Origin: Bacteroidales bacterium | GTDB lineage: Bacteria; Bacteroidota; Bacteroidia; Bacteroidales; UBA932 | DNA: 64,000 nucleotides | Assembly (NCBI GenBank): GCA_017529425.1 | Contig: JAFXNQ010000015.1 | Span: forward strand, 1-64,000 | Direction: 5' to 3' | Part shown: piece by piece, positions 18,220 through 27,252 of the stretch | Layout: the number at the start of each line of letters is the position of its first letter | Position numbering within the stretch: position 1 is the stretch's first letter | Position numbers and translations under genes: made by a program | Notes under the pieces: model-generated | What the model was told of the DNA's origin: nothing | What the model saw: the letters and a program-made list of their open reading frames with translations, nothing else | The model's database searches: none

Positions 18220-19116
18220 CTAAACTATGTGAGCCACCCAGAAATCGCGGTCTCCCGGGAGAAGGTCTACGGGAGGGATCTCTATCAGTGTGTAGCAACC
18301 GGGTCTCTGGCGAAGTACGGCGCGGGCGGCCGCTACCAGTATCTGACCTGTGAGTGCCGGATTGTTGATACTCATCTTGAACTGGAAGTTCTGATTCTGG
18401 GTCTTTCCTGAAACCCCTTTGCGTACCAGATTGACCCCGTGGCCCATATCTTTGAGGGCATCAACGCTCGCAACCTGGAAAACGTTGGTCTCGTCAGATG
18501 CAAAGTAAGGGTCAGCCTTTACCGCTGCGGCTATCTTTTCAAAGTCGAATCCCTCCTTTACCTCGACATATACCATGCGGCGGTGGACCCCCTGTCCAGT
18601 GGGTATGGTCATCGAGAGAGCGTCCTTAACCCCTTCAATGGATTTGACCGCTACCGAGTGTCCCATGCTCATGCCAGGCCCAAAGTTGGTGTATGTAAGA
18701 CCTTTAGGTGCGCATGCCTCGAGTATTGCACGTACCATCGAGTCGGAGCCGGGGTCCCAGCCGGCTGATATGATGCAAGCCTTTCCGGCTTTTGACGCAG
18801 CTTCAGAGAGGGTTGCCCTGAGCTGGGGAATCTTGGTGTGAATGTCAAAACTGTCTACTGTATTGATTCCCAGTGAGAGTGCCTCAAGGGCATGCTCTTC
18901 AACTTTGCGGGTGGGGGTTGCAAGTATGGCAACGTCTACATTCTCAAGATCTTTCAGAGATGTAACAACTTTGTAATCCCGTAGTTCCAAGGGGACGTCC
19001 GAGGCGTTGCGGCGGACTATTCCGGCAATCTCAAAATCGACTGCTGCCTGCAGCGCTTCAACGGTATACTTACCGATGTTGCCGTAACCAACGACGGCTG
19101 CTCTGATTTTTTTCAT
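18220..19116 (-). CDS. ddh: meso-Diaminopimelate D-dehydrogenase
   Basis: NADPH-dependent one-step conversion of tetrahydrodipicolinate to meso-diaminopimelate, bypassing DapD/C/E/F. The 298-residue protein has the N-terminal dinucleotide motif VVGYGNIGKYTVEAL and family segments VDSFDIHT, SAGWDPGSDSMVR, and FGPGMSMGHSVAVK. It is the last gene of lysC-dapB-dapA-ddh, one base after dapA. Its presence indicates mDAP-type peptidoglycan and lysine synthesis by the dehydrogenase route. Confidence 0.93.
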   Translation of the reverse strand: MKKIRAAVVGYGNIGKYTVEALQAAVDFEIAGIVRRNASDVPLELRDYKVVTSLKDLENVDVAILATPTRKVEEHALEALSLGINTVDSFDIHTKIPQLRATLSEAASKAGKACIISAGWDPGSDSMVRAILEACAPKGLTYTNFGPGMSMGHSVAVKSIEGVKDALSMTIPTGQGVHRRMVYVEVKEGFDFEKIAAAVKADPYFASDETNVFQVASVDALKDMGHGVNLVRKGVSGKTQNQNFQFKMSINNPALTGQILVAAARAVLRQRPGCYTLIEIPPVDLLPGDRDFWVAHIV

Positions 19117-19117
19117 T

Positions 19118-19999
19118 TTATAAAATGTTAAGGTCTTTCAGGGTTTTCTCCATAAGTTGCATCGTACTCTCCTGTGCAGGAACCAGCGGCAGGCGGAGTT
19201 CATTCTCTATCATTCCCATCAGATAGAGCGCCGCTTTTGCCGGGATGGGGTTACTCTCCACAAAGCAGTTCTTGAACAGGTCAAAGAGACGGTGGTGAAT
19301 AGGGCGTGCCTTGGGCAGGTCATTGGCAAGCATTGCCTCAGTCATTTGCACAAGTTCGCGCGGAACAATGTTGGAGGCGACGCTGATTACGCCGGCGGCG
19401 CCGGTTGCCATGAGCGAGAGGGTCTCATCGTCGTTGCCGCAAAGCACGGAGAATCCTTCCGGGGCTTTTGCGATGATTTTAGAAATCTGGTCGTAATTGC
19501 CGGAGGCCTCCTTTACCGCAATGATGTTGGAGTGCTCTGCAAGGCGCAGGGTGGTGTCGGCACTGATGTTGACTCCGGTGCGGCCCGGAACGTTGTATAG
19601 AACTACGGGCTTGGGCGCAAAATCGGCCACGGCGGTGAAGTATGATATCAGGCCGTCCTGTGAAGGTTTGTTGTAATATGGAGTCACTACCAGAAACGCA
19701 TCGGGCTCGTATGGTGCAAGCACCTCTATGTTGTTGCGCGTCATAACCAGTGAGTTGGTGCCGACGCCCACCATAACAGGGCGCCCCTTAGCATTGGCTT
19801 TAGCTATCTGGAGTATCTGGATTCTCTCTTTGTCCATCAGGCAGGGGGTCTCGCCTGTAGTGCCCAGCGGCACGAGGAAATGTACTCCCGACTCAATCTG
19901 GAACTTTACGAGTTTTTCAAAAGCCTTGTAATCTACCTCCTCATTCTTGAAGGGGGTTATCAGCGCGGTACCGCAGCCTTGTAGTTTCAATTGTTCCAT
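19118..19999 (-). CDS. dapA: 4-Hydroxy-tetrahydrodipicolinate synthase
   Basis: Condenses pyruvate with aspartate semialdehyde. The 293-residue barrel has GTTGETPCL near residue 46, the proton-relay tyrosine in VLYNVPGRTGVNIS, and the Schiff-base lysine in IIAVKEASGNYDQI. Located 12 bases after dapB and one base before ddh in the lysine/mDAP operon. Confidence 0.95.
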   Translation of the reverse strand: MEQLKLQGCGTALITPFKNEEVDYKAFEKLVKFQIESGVHFLVPLGTTGETPCLMDKERIQILQIAKANAKGRPVMVGVGTNSLVMTRNNIEVLAPYEPDAFLVVTPYYNKPSQDGLISYFTAVADFAPKPVVLYNVPGRTGVNISADTTLRLAEHSNIIAVKEASGNYDQISKIIAKAPEGFSVLCGNDDETLSLMATGAAGVISVASNIVPRELVQMTEAMLANDLPKARPIHHRLFDLFKNCFVESNPIPAKAALYLMGMIENELRLPLVPAQESTMQLMEKTLKDLNIL

Positions 20000-20011
20000 A
20001 GCTTTCGAAAA

Positions 20012-20683
20012 TTAGATGATCAGGTCTTTGAATTCGTGAACCCCGCTGACGCGTTCTGTCATCAGGGCTGCTTCAACCGCCCCCTGTGCAAGCCCTTCGC
20101 GCGAGAACGCCTCGTGAGAAAGGGTAATCTTGTCACAGCCTCCCGTGAGGGTGAGGGTGTGGATGCCCGGCACTTCGCCAATGCGCTGGGAGGTGATGGG
20201 GGTGTTGTAACCGCCAGCCTCATCTACTATCTTGCCAAGGCTGATAGCGGTGCCGCTGGGGGCATCAAGTTTGTGTATATGGTGAATCTCTTCTATTGCG
20301 GTCTGATAATCGCCCACACCAGATGCCAGGCGTGAGAGGTATTCTGCCGTCTTGAACAGGATGTTCACCCCAATGGAGAAGTTGGAGGCGTAAATCATAG
20401 TTGCTCCGCACTTTTCAAAATACGATTTGACCTCCTCCTGTATATCGTTCCAACCAGTGGTGCCGACCACAGTCGCCTTAAAGTTTTCCGCCAGAAACCT
20501 GTAGTTTGCGCGGAATGCGTCGGGGGTGGTGAAATCTATGCAGACGCATTCGCGGGCCAGCTCCCTGGGGGTGGCTGTTATGTCTTCGCTGCAGGCAGCG
20601 CACTCTATGCCGCGTCGTTGCAGCACAGATTCAATCATATGGCCCATACGGCCATAGCCGCTTATTACAACCTTAATTGCCAT
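20012..20683 (-). CDS. dapB: 4-Hydroxy-tetrahydrodipicolinate reductase
   Basis: NAD(P)H reduction step after DapA. The 223-residue protein has the glycine-rich VVISGYGRMGHMIE, VVGTTGW, and the substrate motif EIHHIHKLDAPSGTAIS. It is somewhat shorter than the 240-270 residues of many DapB proteins, with a compact N-terminal domain. Its start overlaps the end of lysC by 11 bases. Confidence 0.94.
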   Translation of the reverse strand: MAIKVVISGYGRMGHMIESVLQRRGIECAACSEDITATPRELARECVCIDFTTPDAFRANYRFLAENFKATVVGTTGWNDIQEEVKSYFEKCGATMIYASNFSIGVNILFKTAEYLSRLASGVGDYQTAIEEIHHIHKLDAPSGTAISLGKIVDEAGGYNTPITSQRIGEVPGIHTLTLTGGCDKITLSHEAFSREGLAQGAVEAALMTERVSGVHEFKDLII

Positions 20684-22046
20684 TTTCGAAGAATACTTTA
20701 TGGAGTTTGCGGATTACGTTTGCCATCTCCGGGCGGTCCACCACTATACTCAGGTTCAGGAAAGAGGAACCCTGGGACATCATGTAAATCTTGTTGTCGC
20801 TTACTGCATCGAATACTGCAGCTACGGCCCCCTTGACGCCGATAATGTTTTTACCGATTATGCTCACCTGGCTCTTGTCCCTGTCAACTGTGATGTTGCC
20901 AAACTTGCCCAGTTCCCTTGCCACCGGTTCAACCGGGGCGGATGCATCCACGGTAACGGATACGCTGGCTTCCGAGGTGCTGATCATATCTACTGAGACA
21001 CCAAATTTTTCAAATGTGGCGAAGATTTTGGTGAGGAAGCCGGTGGTGTTGATCATCTTTGGCGAATAGATGTTTATTACACGGATGTTCTCGTTGTAAG
21101 AGATGCTCTTGATTCCGTCAAAGATGCAGGAACTCCCCAGTACAACCGTCCCCTCTGCATCGGGATTCATGCTGTTGAGCACGTAAAGCGGGATGTTTTT
21201 GGAGGCTGCCGGTTCTATGGAGAGAGGATGGAGCACTTTAGCACCAAAACGGGCCAGTTCTGCGGCCTCTTCGTAAGAAAGCTTTCCGATACCCTTTGCT
21301 GCAGGGACGATGTTGGGGTCGGCGGTGCAGACACCGTCAACATCGGTCCATATCTCAACGCGGTCTGCGTCGAGAACCATTCCCAGAAGGGAGGCTGAGT
21401 AATCGCTGCTGCCACGCCCCATAATTGTGGGGTCGCCCTCTACCGTGACACCTACAAAGCCCTGTGTGATGACCACATCGGCGTTTTTGAACGACCGTTC
21501 GATGATACCGATGGCCCGCTTCTGAACTTCATGGACATCGGCCGCTGCGGTGAGATAATCGTGCGATGTGATCATGAAATGGCGCGCGTCAATCCAGGCG
21601 GTCTTAACTCCCAGAGCGTTCATCATGAAGCATACAATGTGGCTTGAGAGATATTCGCCAAGAGAGATCATATATGCCTTGTCGGCATCTGGAATCTGCC
21701 CGCCCATATGGGCCTTGGAGAGGGTCCATAATGAGTTGCAGAGTTTATCTATTATATTGTTGATTTCTGTGGTGTCGGGGGTGGGGCGTTTGGGGTCTAC
21801 TCCGGAGGCAAGTTCATCGACCGTAGCTTTGTGGCGCTCCTTTATGGAACTTATAATCTGTTCGCTCTTCTCTTTATCTCCCTCTTCCGTGAAATCTACC
21901 AGCTGGTGCAGCATATTGGTCACGCCAGAGCACGCAGATACCACTACGACCGGCTTGCTGCGCATTTTCCTTGTGATGATGGAGATTGTCCTTCTGATTG
22001 CGGCGGCGTCCCCTATGGAGGTCCCGCCAAATTTCATTACTATCAT
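20673..22046 (-). CDS. lysC: Aspartate kinase (aspartokinase)
   Basis: Phosphorylates aspartate at the head of the lysine, threonine and methionine pathways. The 457-residue protein starts with the nucleotide motif VMKFGGTSIGD, carries GRGSSDYSASLLG and IWTDVDGVCTADP in the kinase domain, and ends in two ACT domains (about 310-457; SVDMISTSEASVSVTVD) that normally mediate feedback inhibition. There is no fused homoserine dehydrogenase. Clustering with dapB-dapA-ddh indicates a lysine/mDAP-dedicated isozyme. Confidence 0.94.
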   Translation of the reverse strand: MIVMKFGGTSIGDAAAIRRTISIITRKMRSKPVVVVSACSGVTNMLHQLVDFTEEGDKEKSEQIISSIKERHKATVDELASGVDPKRPTPDTTEINNIIDKLCNSLWTLSKAHMGGQIPDADKAYMISLGEYLSSHIVCFMMNALGVKTAWIDARHFMITSHDYLTAAADVHEVQKRAIGIIERSFKNADVVITQGFVGVTVEGDPTIMGRGSSDYSASLLGMVLDADRVEIWTDVDGVCTADPNIVPAAKGIGKLSYEEAAELARFGAKVLHPLSIEPAASKNIPLYVLNSMNPDAEGTVVLGSSCIFDGIKSISYNENIRVINIYSPKMINTTGFLTKIFATFEKFGVSVDMISTSEASVSVTVDASAPVEPVARELGKFGNITVDRDKSQVSIIGKNIIGVKGAVAAVFDAVSDNKIYMMSQGSSFLNLSIVVDRPEMANVIRKLHKVFFENGN

Positions 22047-22070
22047 CGCTACTTATATATTTACACCCGG

Positions 22071-22098
22071 CGAAAGTAGAAAAAAAATACTACTTTTG
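22071..22098. promoter_or_regulatory. Back-to-back promoters: lysC operon (minus) and isomerase lipoprotein (plus)
   Basis: On the minus strand TACTTTCG (22078-22071) is one base off TAnnTTTG and lies 25 bases before the lysC ATG. On the plus strand TACTTTTG (22091-22098) is an exact match and lies 21 bases before the ATG at 22120. The boxes are 12 bases apart, so the two promoters may compete. Confidence 0.55.
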
Positions 22099-22119
22099 TG
22101 CAAATTTAAACCCGATAAT

Positions 22120-23208
22120 ATGAAGACACTCAAAACAATTGTTTTGCTATTTATTGCGGCAACCATGATGTTTGCCTGCAAGAATGCTCCAAAAGAGGAG
22201 AAAACCCCCATCGGCGTGCAGCTTTACAGCGTTCGCGGCGATATGGAAAATGATTTTTACGGCACTCTGAAGGCTGTCAAGGAGATGGGTTATGACGGTG
22301 TTGAATTCGCCGGCCTTTTCGGCAACTCTCCAGAACAGGTAAAGGCCTGGTGCGAAGAGCTTGAACTCAATCCTATCTCTGCACATGTCCCCCTGGTTGA
22401 CATGATTGATGATCTCGATGCCGTTATCAATGCTTACAAAGTGATAGGATGCAAATATCTTGTTGTCCCTTACGTTACAGAAGAGCGTCGTCCCGGTGCA
22501 GAGCAGTTTGAAGAGACTGTGCAGGCTATCGCCAAAATTGGTGAGAAAGTGCATGAAGCAGGCCTCACGCTTCTCTATCACAACCACGACTTTGAATTCA
22601 AGACCATAGAGGATGGTTCATATGGCCTCGATTATCTTTATGAGACGGTTCCTGCTGACTTTCTCCAGACTGAACTTGACCTTTGCTGGGTTAAATATGC
22701 CGGTGTAGAGCCTGCAGATTATCTGCGCAAATATAGCGGCCGTGCACCCGTGGTTCACTTCAAGGATTATTTCTTTGAAGGTCCCAAAGAGGGCGACCCC
22801 TATGCACTTATCGGTCTGGACGAGGATAAGGAGCAGCCTAAGAGCGCTTTTGAATTCCGTCCGGTTGGCTGCGGCCTGCAGGATGTACCTTCTCTGCTGG
22901 AGGCATTCAAGGATGCCGGAAGCGAGTGGATAATTGTTGAACAGGACGAGCCCAGTATGGGCCTGACTCCGCTGCAAAGCATTAAGAAGAGCATTTGCAA
23001 CCTGCATCACCTGATGTGCCCCGGTGATTGCTGCAAAGAGGGCAAAGGTGAATGCTGCAAGGATGGTGAAGGTGAATGCTGCAAGAAAGATTGCTGCAAA
23101 GAGTCAGAAGGCGAGTGTGATCACAAGTGCTGTGAAGCCAAAGAGGGGTGCTGCAACGAGGGTGAAGGCGAGTGCGAGCACAAGTGTTGCGAAGAGAAAG
23201 CGGAATAA
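22120..23208 (+). CDS. Sugar phosphate isomerase/epimerase-type lipoprotein with cysteine-rich C-terminal tail
   Basis: The 362-residue protein starts at the ATG just after the promoter and has a lipoprotein signal (lipobox FAC, Cys20). A longer in-frame extension upstream is antisense to lysC and was discarded. Residues about 30-295 form a xylose-isomerase-like TIM barrel (IGVQLYSVRGDM, MGYDGVEFAGLFG, LLYHNHDFEF, LDLCWVKYAG, VHFKDYFF, IIVEQDEP). From residue 300, the last 63 residues contain 17 cysteines in repeated CCK, GECC and EHKCC units rich in Glu, Lys and Gly. The barrel alone is common in Bacteroidetes lipoproteins; the tail is not part of the family. Confidence 0.88.
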   Translation: MKTLKTIVLLFIAATMMFACKNAPKEEKTPIGVQLYSVRGDMENDFYGTLKAVKEMGYDGVEFAGLFGNSPEQVKAWCEELELNPISAHVPLVDMIDDLDAVINAYKVIGCKYLVVPYVTEERRPGAEQFEETVQAIAKIGEKVHEAGLTLLYHNHDFEFKTIEDGSYGLDYLYETVPADFLQTELDLCWVKYAGVEPADYLRKYSGRAPVVHFKDYFFEGPKEGDPYALIGLDEDKEQPKSAFEFRPVGCGLQDVPSLLEAFKDAGSEWIIVEQDEPSMGLTPLQSIKKSICNLHHLMCPGDCCKEGKGECCKDGEGECCKKDCCKESEGECDHKCCEAKEGCCNEGEGECEHKCCEEKAE

Positions 23209-23226
23209 ACATTCAATACCAAATGC

Positions 23227-23260
23227 AAAAAGAGGTGGTTCTCGCGAACCACCTCTTTTT
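23227..23260. terminator. Bidirectional terminator hairpin
   Basis: Perfect 15-bp inverted repeat (arms 23227-23241 and 23246-23260, loop TCGC), with A-run on one side and T-run on the other. It can terminate the isomerase gene on plus and back up gdhA termination on minus. Confidence 0.9.
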
Positions 23261-23416
23261 GGTTTGGGGCAGCGCCCCGGTATCAATCGCCATCAGGCGA
23301 TAGCGCAGCGCGTGCGGGCCGGCTTCAAGAATAGCCAGCGCGGAGCTCGTGAGCGGAATAGCATAGCTCCGGTGGAGCTATGCAGTGAACGAGGGTTTGG
23401 GGCAGCGCCCCAGTAT
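23261..23416. repeat. Structured intergenic element with flanking 23-bp direct repeats
   Basis: The direct repeats are 23261-23283 and 23394-23416 and differ at one base; each contains the short palindrome GGGGCAGCGCCCC. Between them are a 10-bp perfect hairpin (23361-23383, GCATAGCTCC/GGAGCTATGC, loop GGT) and a 6-bp one (ATCGCC/GGCGAT, 23286-23301). The right repeat ends on the gdhA stop codon. Related AGCGCCCC motifs lie just past the stops at 27253 and 42157. No coding potential was noticed. Confidence 0.6.
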
Positions 23417-24765
23417 TATACGATTCCCTGTGCGAGCATTGCATCTGCAACTTTCATGAAACCGGCGATGTTTGCACCCTTCACGTAGTTGATATAACCG
23501 TCGGGCTCTGTGCCGTACTCTACGCAGCGGGCGTGGATGTTAGCCATGATGCCCTTGAGTTTCTCATCGACCTCTTCTTTGCTCCAGCCCAGACGCATTG
23601 AGTTCTGGGTCATCTCCAGACCGGAGGTGGCAACACCGCCGGCGTTGGATGCCTTACCGGGAGAGTAGAGAATCTTTGCTTTCTGGAAGATAGAAATAGC
23701 CTCGGGAGTGGTGGGCATGTTTGCACCCTCCACAACGCATTTGCAGCCGTTGTCGATAAGTGTCTGTGCCTGCTCTGCGTTAAGCTCGTTCTGGGTTGCG
23801 CAAGGCATTGCAATATCGCACTTGACGCTCCAGGGGCGCTCGTTGGCAGTGTATGTAGCCTTGGGATATTTCTCTGCATATTCGCGGATACGGCCTCTCT
23901 GGACATTCTTGAGGAGGAATACATAAGCGAGCTTCTCCTCGTCGATACCGTCGGGATCGTAGATGAAACCGTTGGAGTCGGAGAGGGTTACGACCTTTGC
24001 ACCGAGTGCGGTTGCCTTCTGTGCAGCGTACTGGGCCACGTTGCCGCTGCCGGAGATAGCTACCACTTTACCCTTGTAGCTTTCCCCGCGGGTTGCAAGC
24101 ATCGACTGGCCAAAGTAGCAGGCGCCGTAGCCGGTTGCCTCTGGACGGATAAGGGAGCCGCCAAAGCTGAGTCCCTTGCCGGTGAAAGTTCCGGTGAACT
24201 CGTTTGCCAGGCGTTTGTACTGGCCAAACATATAGGCTACCTCGCGGCCGCCCACTCCGATGTCACCTGCAGGGACATCTGTGTCGGGACCGATATGACG
24301 GTACAGTTCGGTTATGAAGCTCTGGCAGAAACGCATTACCTCCATATCTGATTTACCCTTGGGGTTGAAATCGCTGCCGCCTTTGCCGCCGCCCATAGGG
24401 AGGGTGGTGAGGCTGTTCTTGAAGGTCTGCTCAAATGCAAGGAACTTCAGGATGCTGAGGTTTACGCTGGGGTGGAAACGGACGCCGCCCTTGTAAGGGC
24501 CGATGGCGCTGTTCATCTGGATGCGGTAGCCCTTGTTGATCATCACCTCGCCGGAGTCGGAAACCCACGGGACGCGGAACATTACGACCCTTTCGGGCTC
24601 AACGATGCGTTCCATGACTTTCAGCTGCATAAGCTGGGGGTTTTCAACTATCATGGGAGCTACGCTTTCTACAACCTCCCTGACTGCCTGGTGGAACTCT
24701 TTCTCACCCGGGTTCTTTGCAATGACGTCGGCCATCAACCGGTCTGCATATTCTTTTGCTGTCAT
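23416..24765 (-). CDS. gdhA: NADP-type glutamate dehydrogenase
   Basis: Reversible amination of 2-oxoglutarate with ammonium; in Bacteroidales it is a main ammonium-assimilating enzyme. With the start at 24765 (MTAKEYADRL) the protein is 449 residues, the usual length. An ATG at 24801 adds 12 residues but lies too close to the promoter box at 24812. Visible motifs are GGGKGGSDFNPKGKSD with the catalytic lysine region LTTLPMGGGKGG, PAGDIGVGGREVAYMFGQY, and the Rossmann GSGNVAQYAA. Monocistronic, convergent with the isomerase lipoprotein. Confidence 0.94.
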   Translation of the reverse strand: MTAKEYADRLMADVIAKNPGEKEFHQAVREVVESVAPMIVENPQLMQLKVMERIVEPERVVMFRVPWVSDSGEVMINKGYRIQMNSAIGPYKGGVRFHPSVNLSILKFLAFEQTFKNSLTTLPMGGGKGGSDFNPKGKSDMEVMRFCQSFITELYRHIGPDTDVPAGDIGVGGREVAYMFGQYKRLANEFTGTFTGKGLSFGGSLIRPEATGYGACYFGQSMLATRGESYKGKVVAISGSGNVAQYAAQKATALGAKVVTLSDSNGFIYDPDGIDEEKLAYVFLLKNVQRGRIREYAEKYPKATYTANERPWSVKCDIAMPCATQNELNAEQAQTLIDNGCKCVVEGANMPTTPEAISIFQKAKILYSPGKASNAGGVATSGLEMTQNSMRLGWSKEEVDEKLKGIMANIHARCVEYGTEPDGYINYVKGANIAGFMKVADAMLAQGIV

Positions 24766-24811
24766 AGATTTGAGAATTATGTTATAGATTTGTTGTTGCA
24801 ATTTTCAAGCG

Positions 24812-24841
24812 CAAATATAAGTGATTTATTTAAAAACCAAA
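24812..24841 (-). promoter_or_regulatory. Promoter of gdhA
   Basis: Minus-strand TATATTTG (24819-24812) matches the -7 consensus, with TTTG (24841-24838) 18 bases upstream. It predicts a leader of about 40 bases to the chosen start at 24765. Confidence 0.7.
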
Positions 24842-24974
24842 AAATATTGCTTTAAAATAGTTTATAGCGCATCTTTCCATAACTTACAATTTGTAACTTA
24901 TAAACGTGTTTGCGATTAGTTTTTTGCGTTTATGAGGAATAATTCGTAATTTAGTTTGATAATTTGCTATCGTT

Positions 24975-25931
24975 ATGATGTATATGTGGTTTATAGTTGG
25001 TGTCGCCCTCACTCTTCTGGGAGCATCCTGGTTGGTGGACGGCGCCAGCGGAATAGCAAAACGCTATAAAGTATCAGAATTTGTAATCGGTGTTTGCATA
25101 GTTGGCATCGGCACCTCTATGCCGGAGCTTACGGTCAGCCTGCTGGGCAGTCTGCGTGGCAGCGCGGAGATAGCTATAGGCAATGTCACCGGCAGCAATA
25201 TGTTCAACACGCTTGTGATACTTGGCATTACGGCAATGATCAATCCCATAATGTTTACCCGGGACAATCTCCGCCGCGATATGCATCTTAATACACTGGC
25301 CTCTGTAATACTTTTGCTGTTCGCATATCTGCCCATAGCGTTCCGCCCTACGGAGTCGCTGATGATCTCCCGCCTCGAAGGCGGAATTTTCCTTCTGCTT
25401 TTTGCCGGTTATCTGTTTATGACTTTCCGCAGCGGAGATAAGTCAGAAGAGGTCGAAACCGAGGGGGAGGGCAAGCCTAAACCGCTAGGGCTTCTTATTT
25501 TAATGGTGATTGCCGGCATAGCCGCCCTGGCGCTAGGAGGGAAGCTCTTTGTGGACAAGGGCTGTGAGATTGCAAGGGCGCTGAAGGTCTCTGAGACAGT
25601 GATTGCCATCACCTTTATGGCTTGCGGCACCTCCCTGCCGGAACTGGTGACCTGCATAGTGGCGGCAGCCAAAAAGCGCAACCAACTGGCCCTTGGCAAT
25701 ATCCTGGGCTCCAATGTCTGCAATATCCTGCTGATTCTGGGCTGCAGTTCCCTTGTGCGACCCCTCATTGTGGATACTGTGAACCTTGACGGTTTCATTA
25801 TTTTGATAGGAGTGGCCATTCTGCTGTATATCAGCGCTCTGCTTCCCAAGCGCAACGAACTGTCCCGTTATAAGGGTTTTATATTTTTACTCCTGTACGC
25901 CGCTTACATTTATTTTGTAGTCCTAACATAA
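24975..25931 (+). CDS. Calcium/sodium antiporter (CaCA family, YrbG-like)
   Basis: Inner-membrane cation exchanger of 318 residues. It has the two inverted alpha-repeats diagnostic of the family: GIGTSMPELTVSLLGSLRG...GNVTGSNMFN near residues 45-75, and ACGTSLPELVTCIVAAAKK...GNILGSNVCN near 220-250. They are separated by a hydrophilic Glu-rich loop (SGDKSEEVETEGEG). The start could be MMYMWF or the third residue (MWF). The next transporter begins 9 bases later, suggesting a two-gene operon. Confidence 0.9.
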   Translation: MMYMWFIVGVALTLLGASWLVDGASGIAKRYKVSEFVIGVCIVGIGTSMPELTVSLLGSLRGSAEIAIGNVTGSNMFNTLVILGITAMINPIMFTRDNLRRDMHLNTLASVILLLFAYLPIAFRPTESLMISRLEGGIFLLLFAGYLFMTFRSGDKSEEVETEGEGKPKPLGLLILMVIAGIAALALGGKLFVDKGCEIARALKVSETVIAITFMACGTSLPELVTCIVAAAKKRNQLALGNILGSNVCNILLILGCSSLVRPLIVDTVNLDGFIILIGVAILLYISALLPKRNELSRYKGFIFLLLYAAYIYFVVLT

Positions 25932-25940
25932 TCAGACAAT

Positions 25941-27161
25941 ATGATATCAATAATTATTTACGCCCTTATTTTTATTATTATGCCGGCCCTGGTGGTTAAG
26001 CTTTGCACCAAGGTCAGCTTCTTCGGAAAGATAGGACCAATCCTGCTCCTTTACATTATCGGTGTCCTGATAGGTCAGATTCCTGGTCTTAACAATGAGG
26101 CCACAATGTCCTTCAAGGATACTGTCACCACAGTGATGATTCCGCTTGCGCTGCCGATGATGCTCTTTGGCTGCCAATTCAATTTCAAGGATATGAAAGG
26201 TATAGGCAAGTCTCTCATAGCCGGTTTGGTGGCGGTTGTCGTGGCGACTACCTTGGGGTATCTGCTGTTCGGCAGCAGGATTGCAGACGGCCCCAAGGTG
26301 GCCGGTCTGCTGGTGGGTTGCGAAACGGGCGGCACAATTAATATGGCGGCTTTGAAGCAGGCGTTGGATTTCCCCAGCGAACGCTATGTTCTGCTCAACT
26401 CTTATGATATGCTCATATGCTTCCTGTATTTCGTATTCCTGCTTAGTGTAGGTATCAAATGGTTCAGGAAGGTTTTGCCGCACACTTCAGTCAAAGTCCA
26501 GGAAGGAACTGCCGGGCAGTCCGATTCTGCAGTGCTGGAGAAGCACGGCTACAACGGTCTATGGACCCGTTCCGGGATTGTTCAGCTCGCCAAGATTATG
26601 CTGGCGGTGATTTGCTGCCTGGTTCTCTCGGTGCTCGTAGTAGCGATAGTCGGGGTCGTAACAGGACTGATAAAAGGTGACGCCATTAGCCTCAAGACCG
26701 TGACCGGATCTTTCGGGGCTGGCTGGTTTATGCCTGTATTCATACTTTCGCTCACTACTCTCGCTATCGTGGCATCGTTCCTCAAGCCGGTGCGCAAACT
26801 CACGCACAGTTATAATGCAGGCCTTTATCTGATTTATATTTTTTCTTTGGCCGTGGCTTCTATGGCCGACGTCACCAAACTGAGTTTTGGACAGGAACTC
26901 TACACTTTGCTGTTCCTCGTCTGCATCATTTTCGGCTCACTGCTCATTCAGCTGCTGATGTCAAAGCTTCTGAAGATAGAGGCGGATATGATGATTGTAA
27001 CCAGCGTTTCGCTGATCAACTCGCCCCCCTTTGTGCCTATGATGGTGTCTGCAATGAAGAACCCCAAGGTGCTGGTGCCCGGCATCACCGTCGGAATCAT
27101 CGGCTTTGCCGTTGGAAATTACCTCGGAATTCTCGCAGAGAGATTGTTTGCGTTGCTATAG
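25941..27161 (+). CDS. DUF819-family membrane protein
   Basis: The 406-residue polytopic protein has about 10 or more hydrophobic segments and the DUF819 hallmark VGCETGGTINMAALKQAL near residue 130. The late segment SLINSPPFVPMMVSAMKN resembles the second half of the fold. The family is predicted to transport an organic solute, but the substrate is unknown. Follows the antiporter by 9 bases and ends before a strong terminator. Confidence 0.8.
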   Translation: MISIIIYALIFIIMPALVVKLCTKVSFFGKIGPILLLYIIGVLIGQIPGLNNEATMSFKDTVTTVMIPLALPMMLFGCQFNFKDMKGIGKSLIAGLVAVVVATTLGYLLFGSRIADGPKVAGLLVGCETGGTINMAALKQALDFPSERYVLLNSYDMLICFLYFVFLLSVGIKWFRKVLPHTSVKVQEGTAGQSDSAVLEKHGYNGLWTRSGIVQLAKIMLAVICCLVLSVLVVAIVGVVTGLIKGDAISLKTVTGSFGAGWFMPVFILSLTTLAIVASFLKPVRKLTHSYNAGLYLIYIFSLAVASMADVTKLSFGQELYTLLFLVCIIFGSLLIQLLMSKLLKIEADMMIVTSVSLINSPPFVPMMVSAMKNPKVLVPGITVGIIGFAVGNYLGILAERLFALL

Positions 27162-27183
27162 TTTTTACGCTATATCCGCATGT

Positions 27184-27217
27184 AAAAATACGCTTCTGAT
27201 TCCAGAAGCGTATTTTT
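27184..27217. terminator. Bidirectional terminator
   Basis: Perfect 15-bp stem (27184-27198 and 27203-27217, loop ATTC) flanked by A and T runs, between the DUF819 gene and the convergent beta-barrel gene. Confidence 0.92.
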
Positions 27218-27252
27218 ATTGCTACGAATGAGGGTGTAGGTGTAGCGCCCCA

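Noticed and set aside
21568..22119. N-terminal extension of the isomerase lipoprotein frame
   Set aside because: It is antisense to lysC and would bury the lipoprotein signal; the promoter lies just before 22120.
23261..23416. CRISPR-like repeat
   Set aside because: Only two direct repeats, 110 bases apart and palindromic inside; no array and no cas genes.
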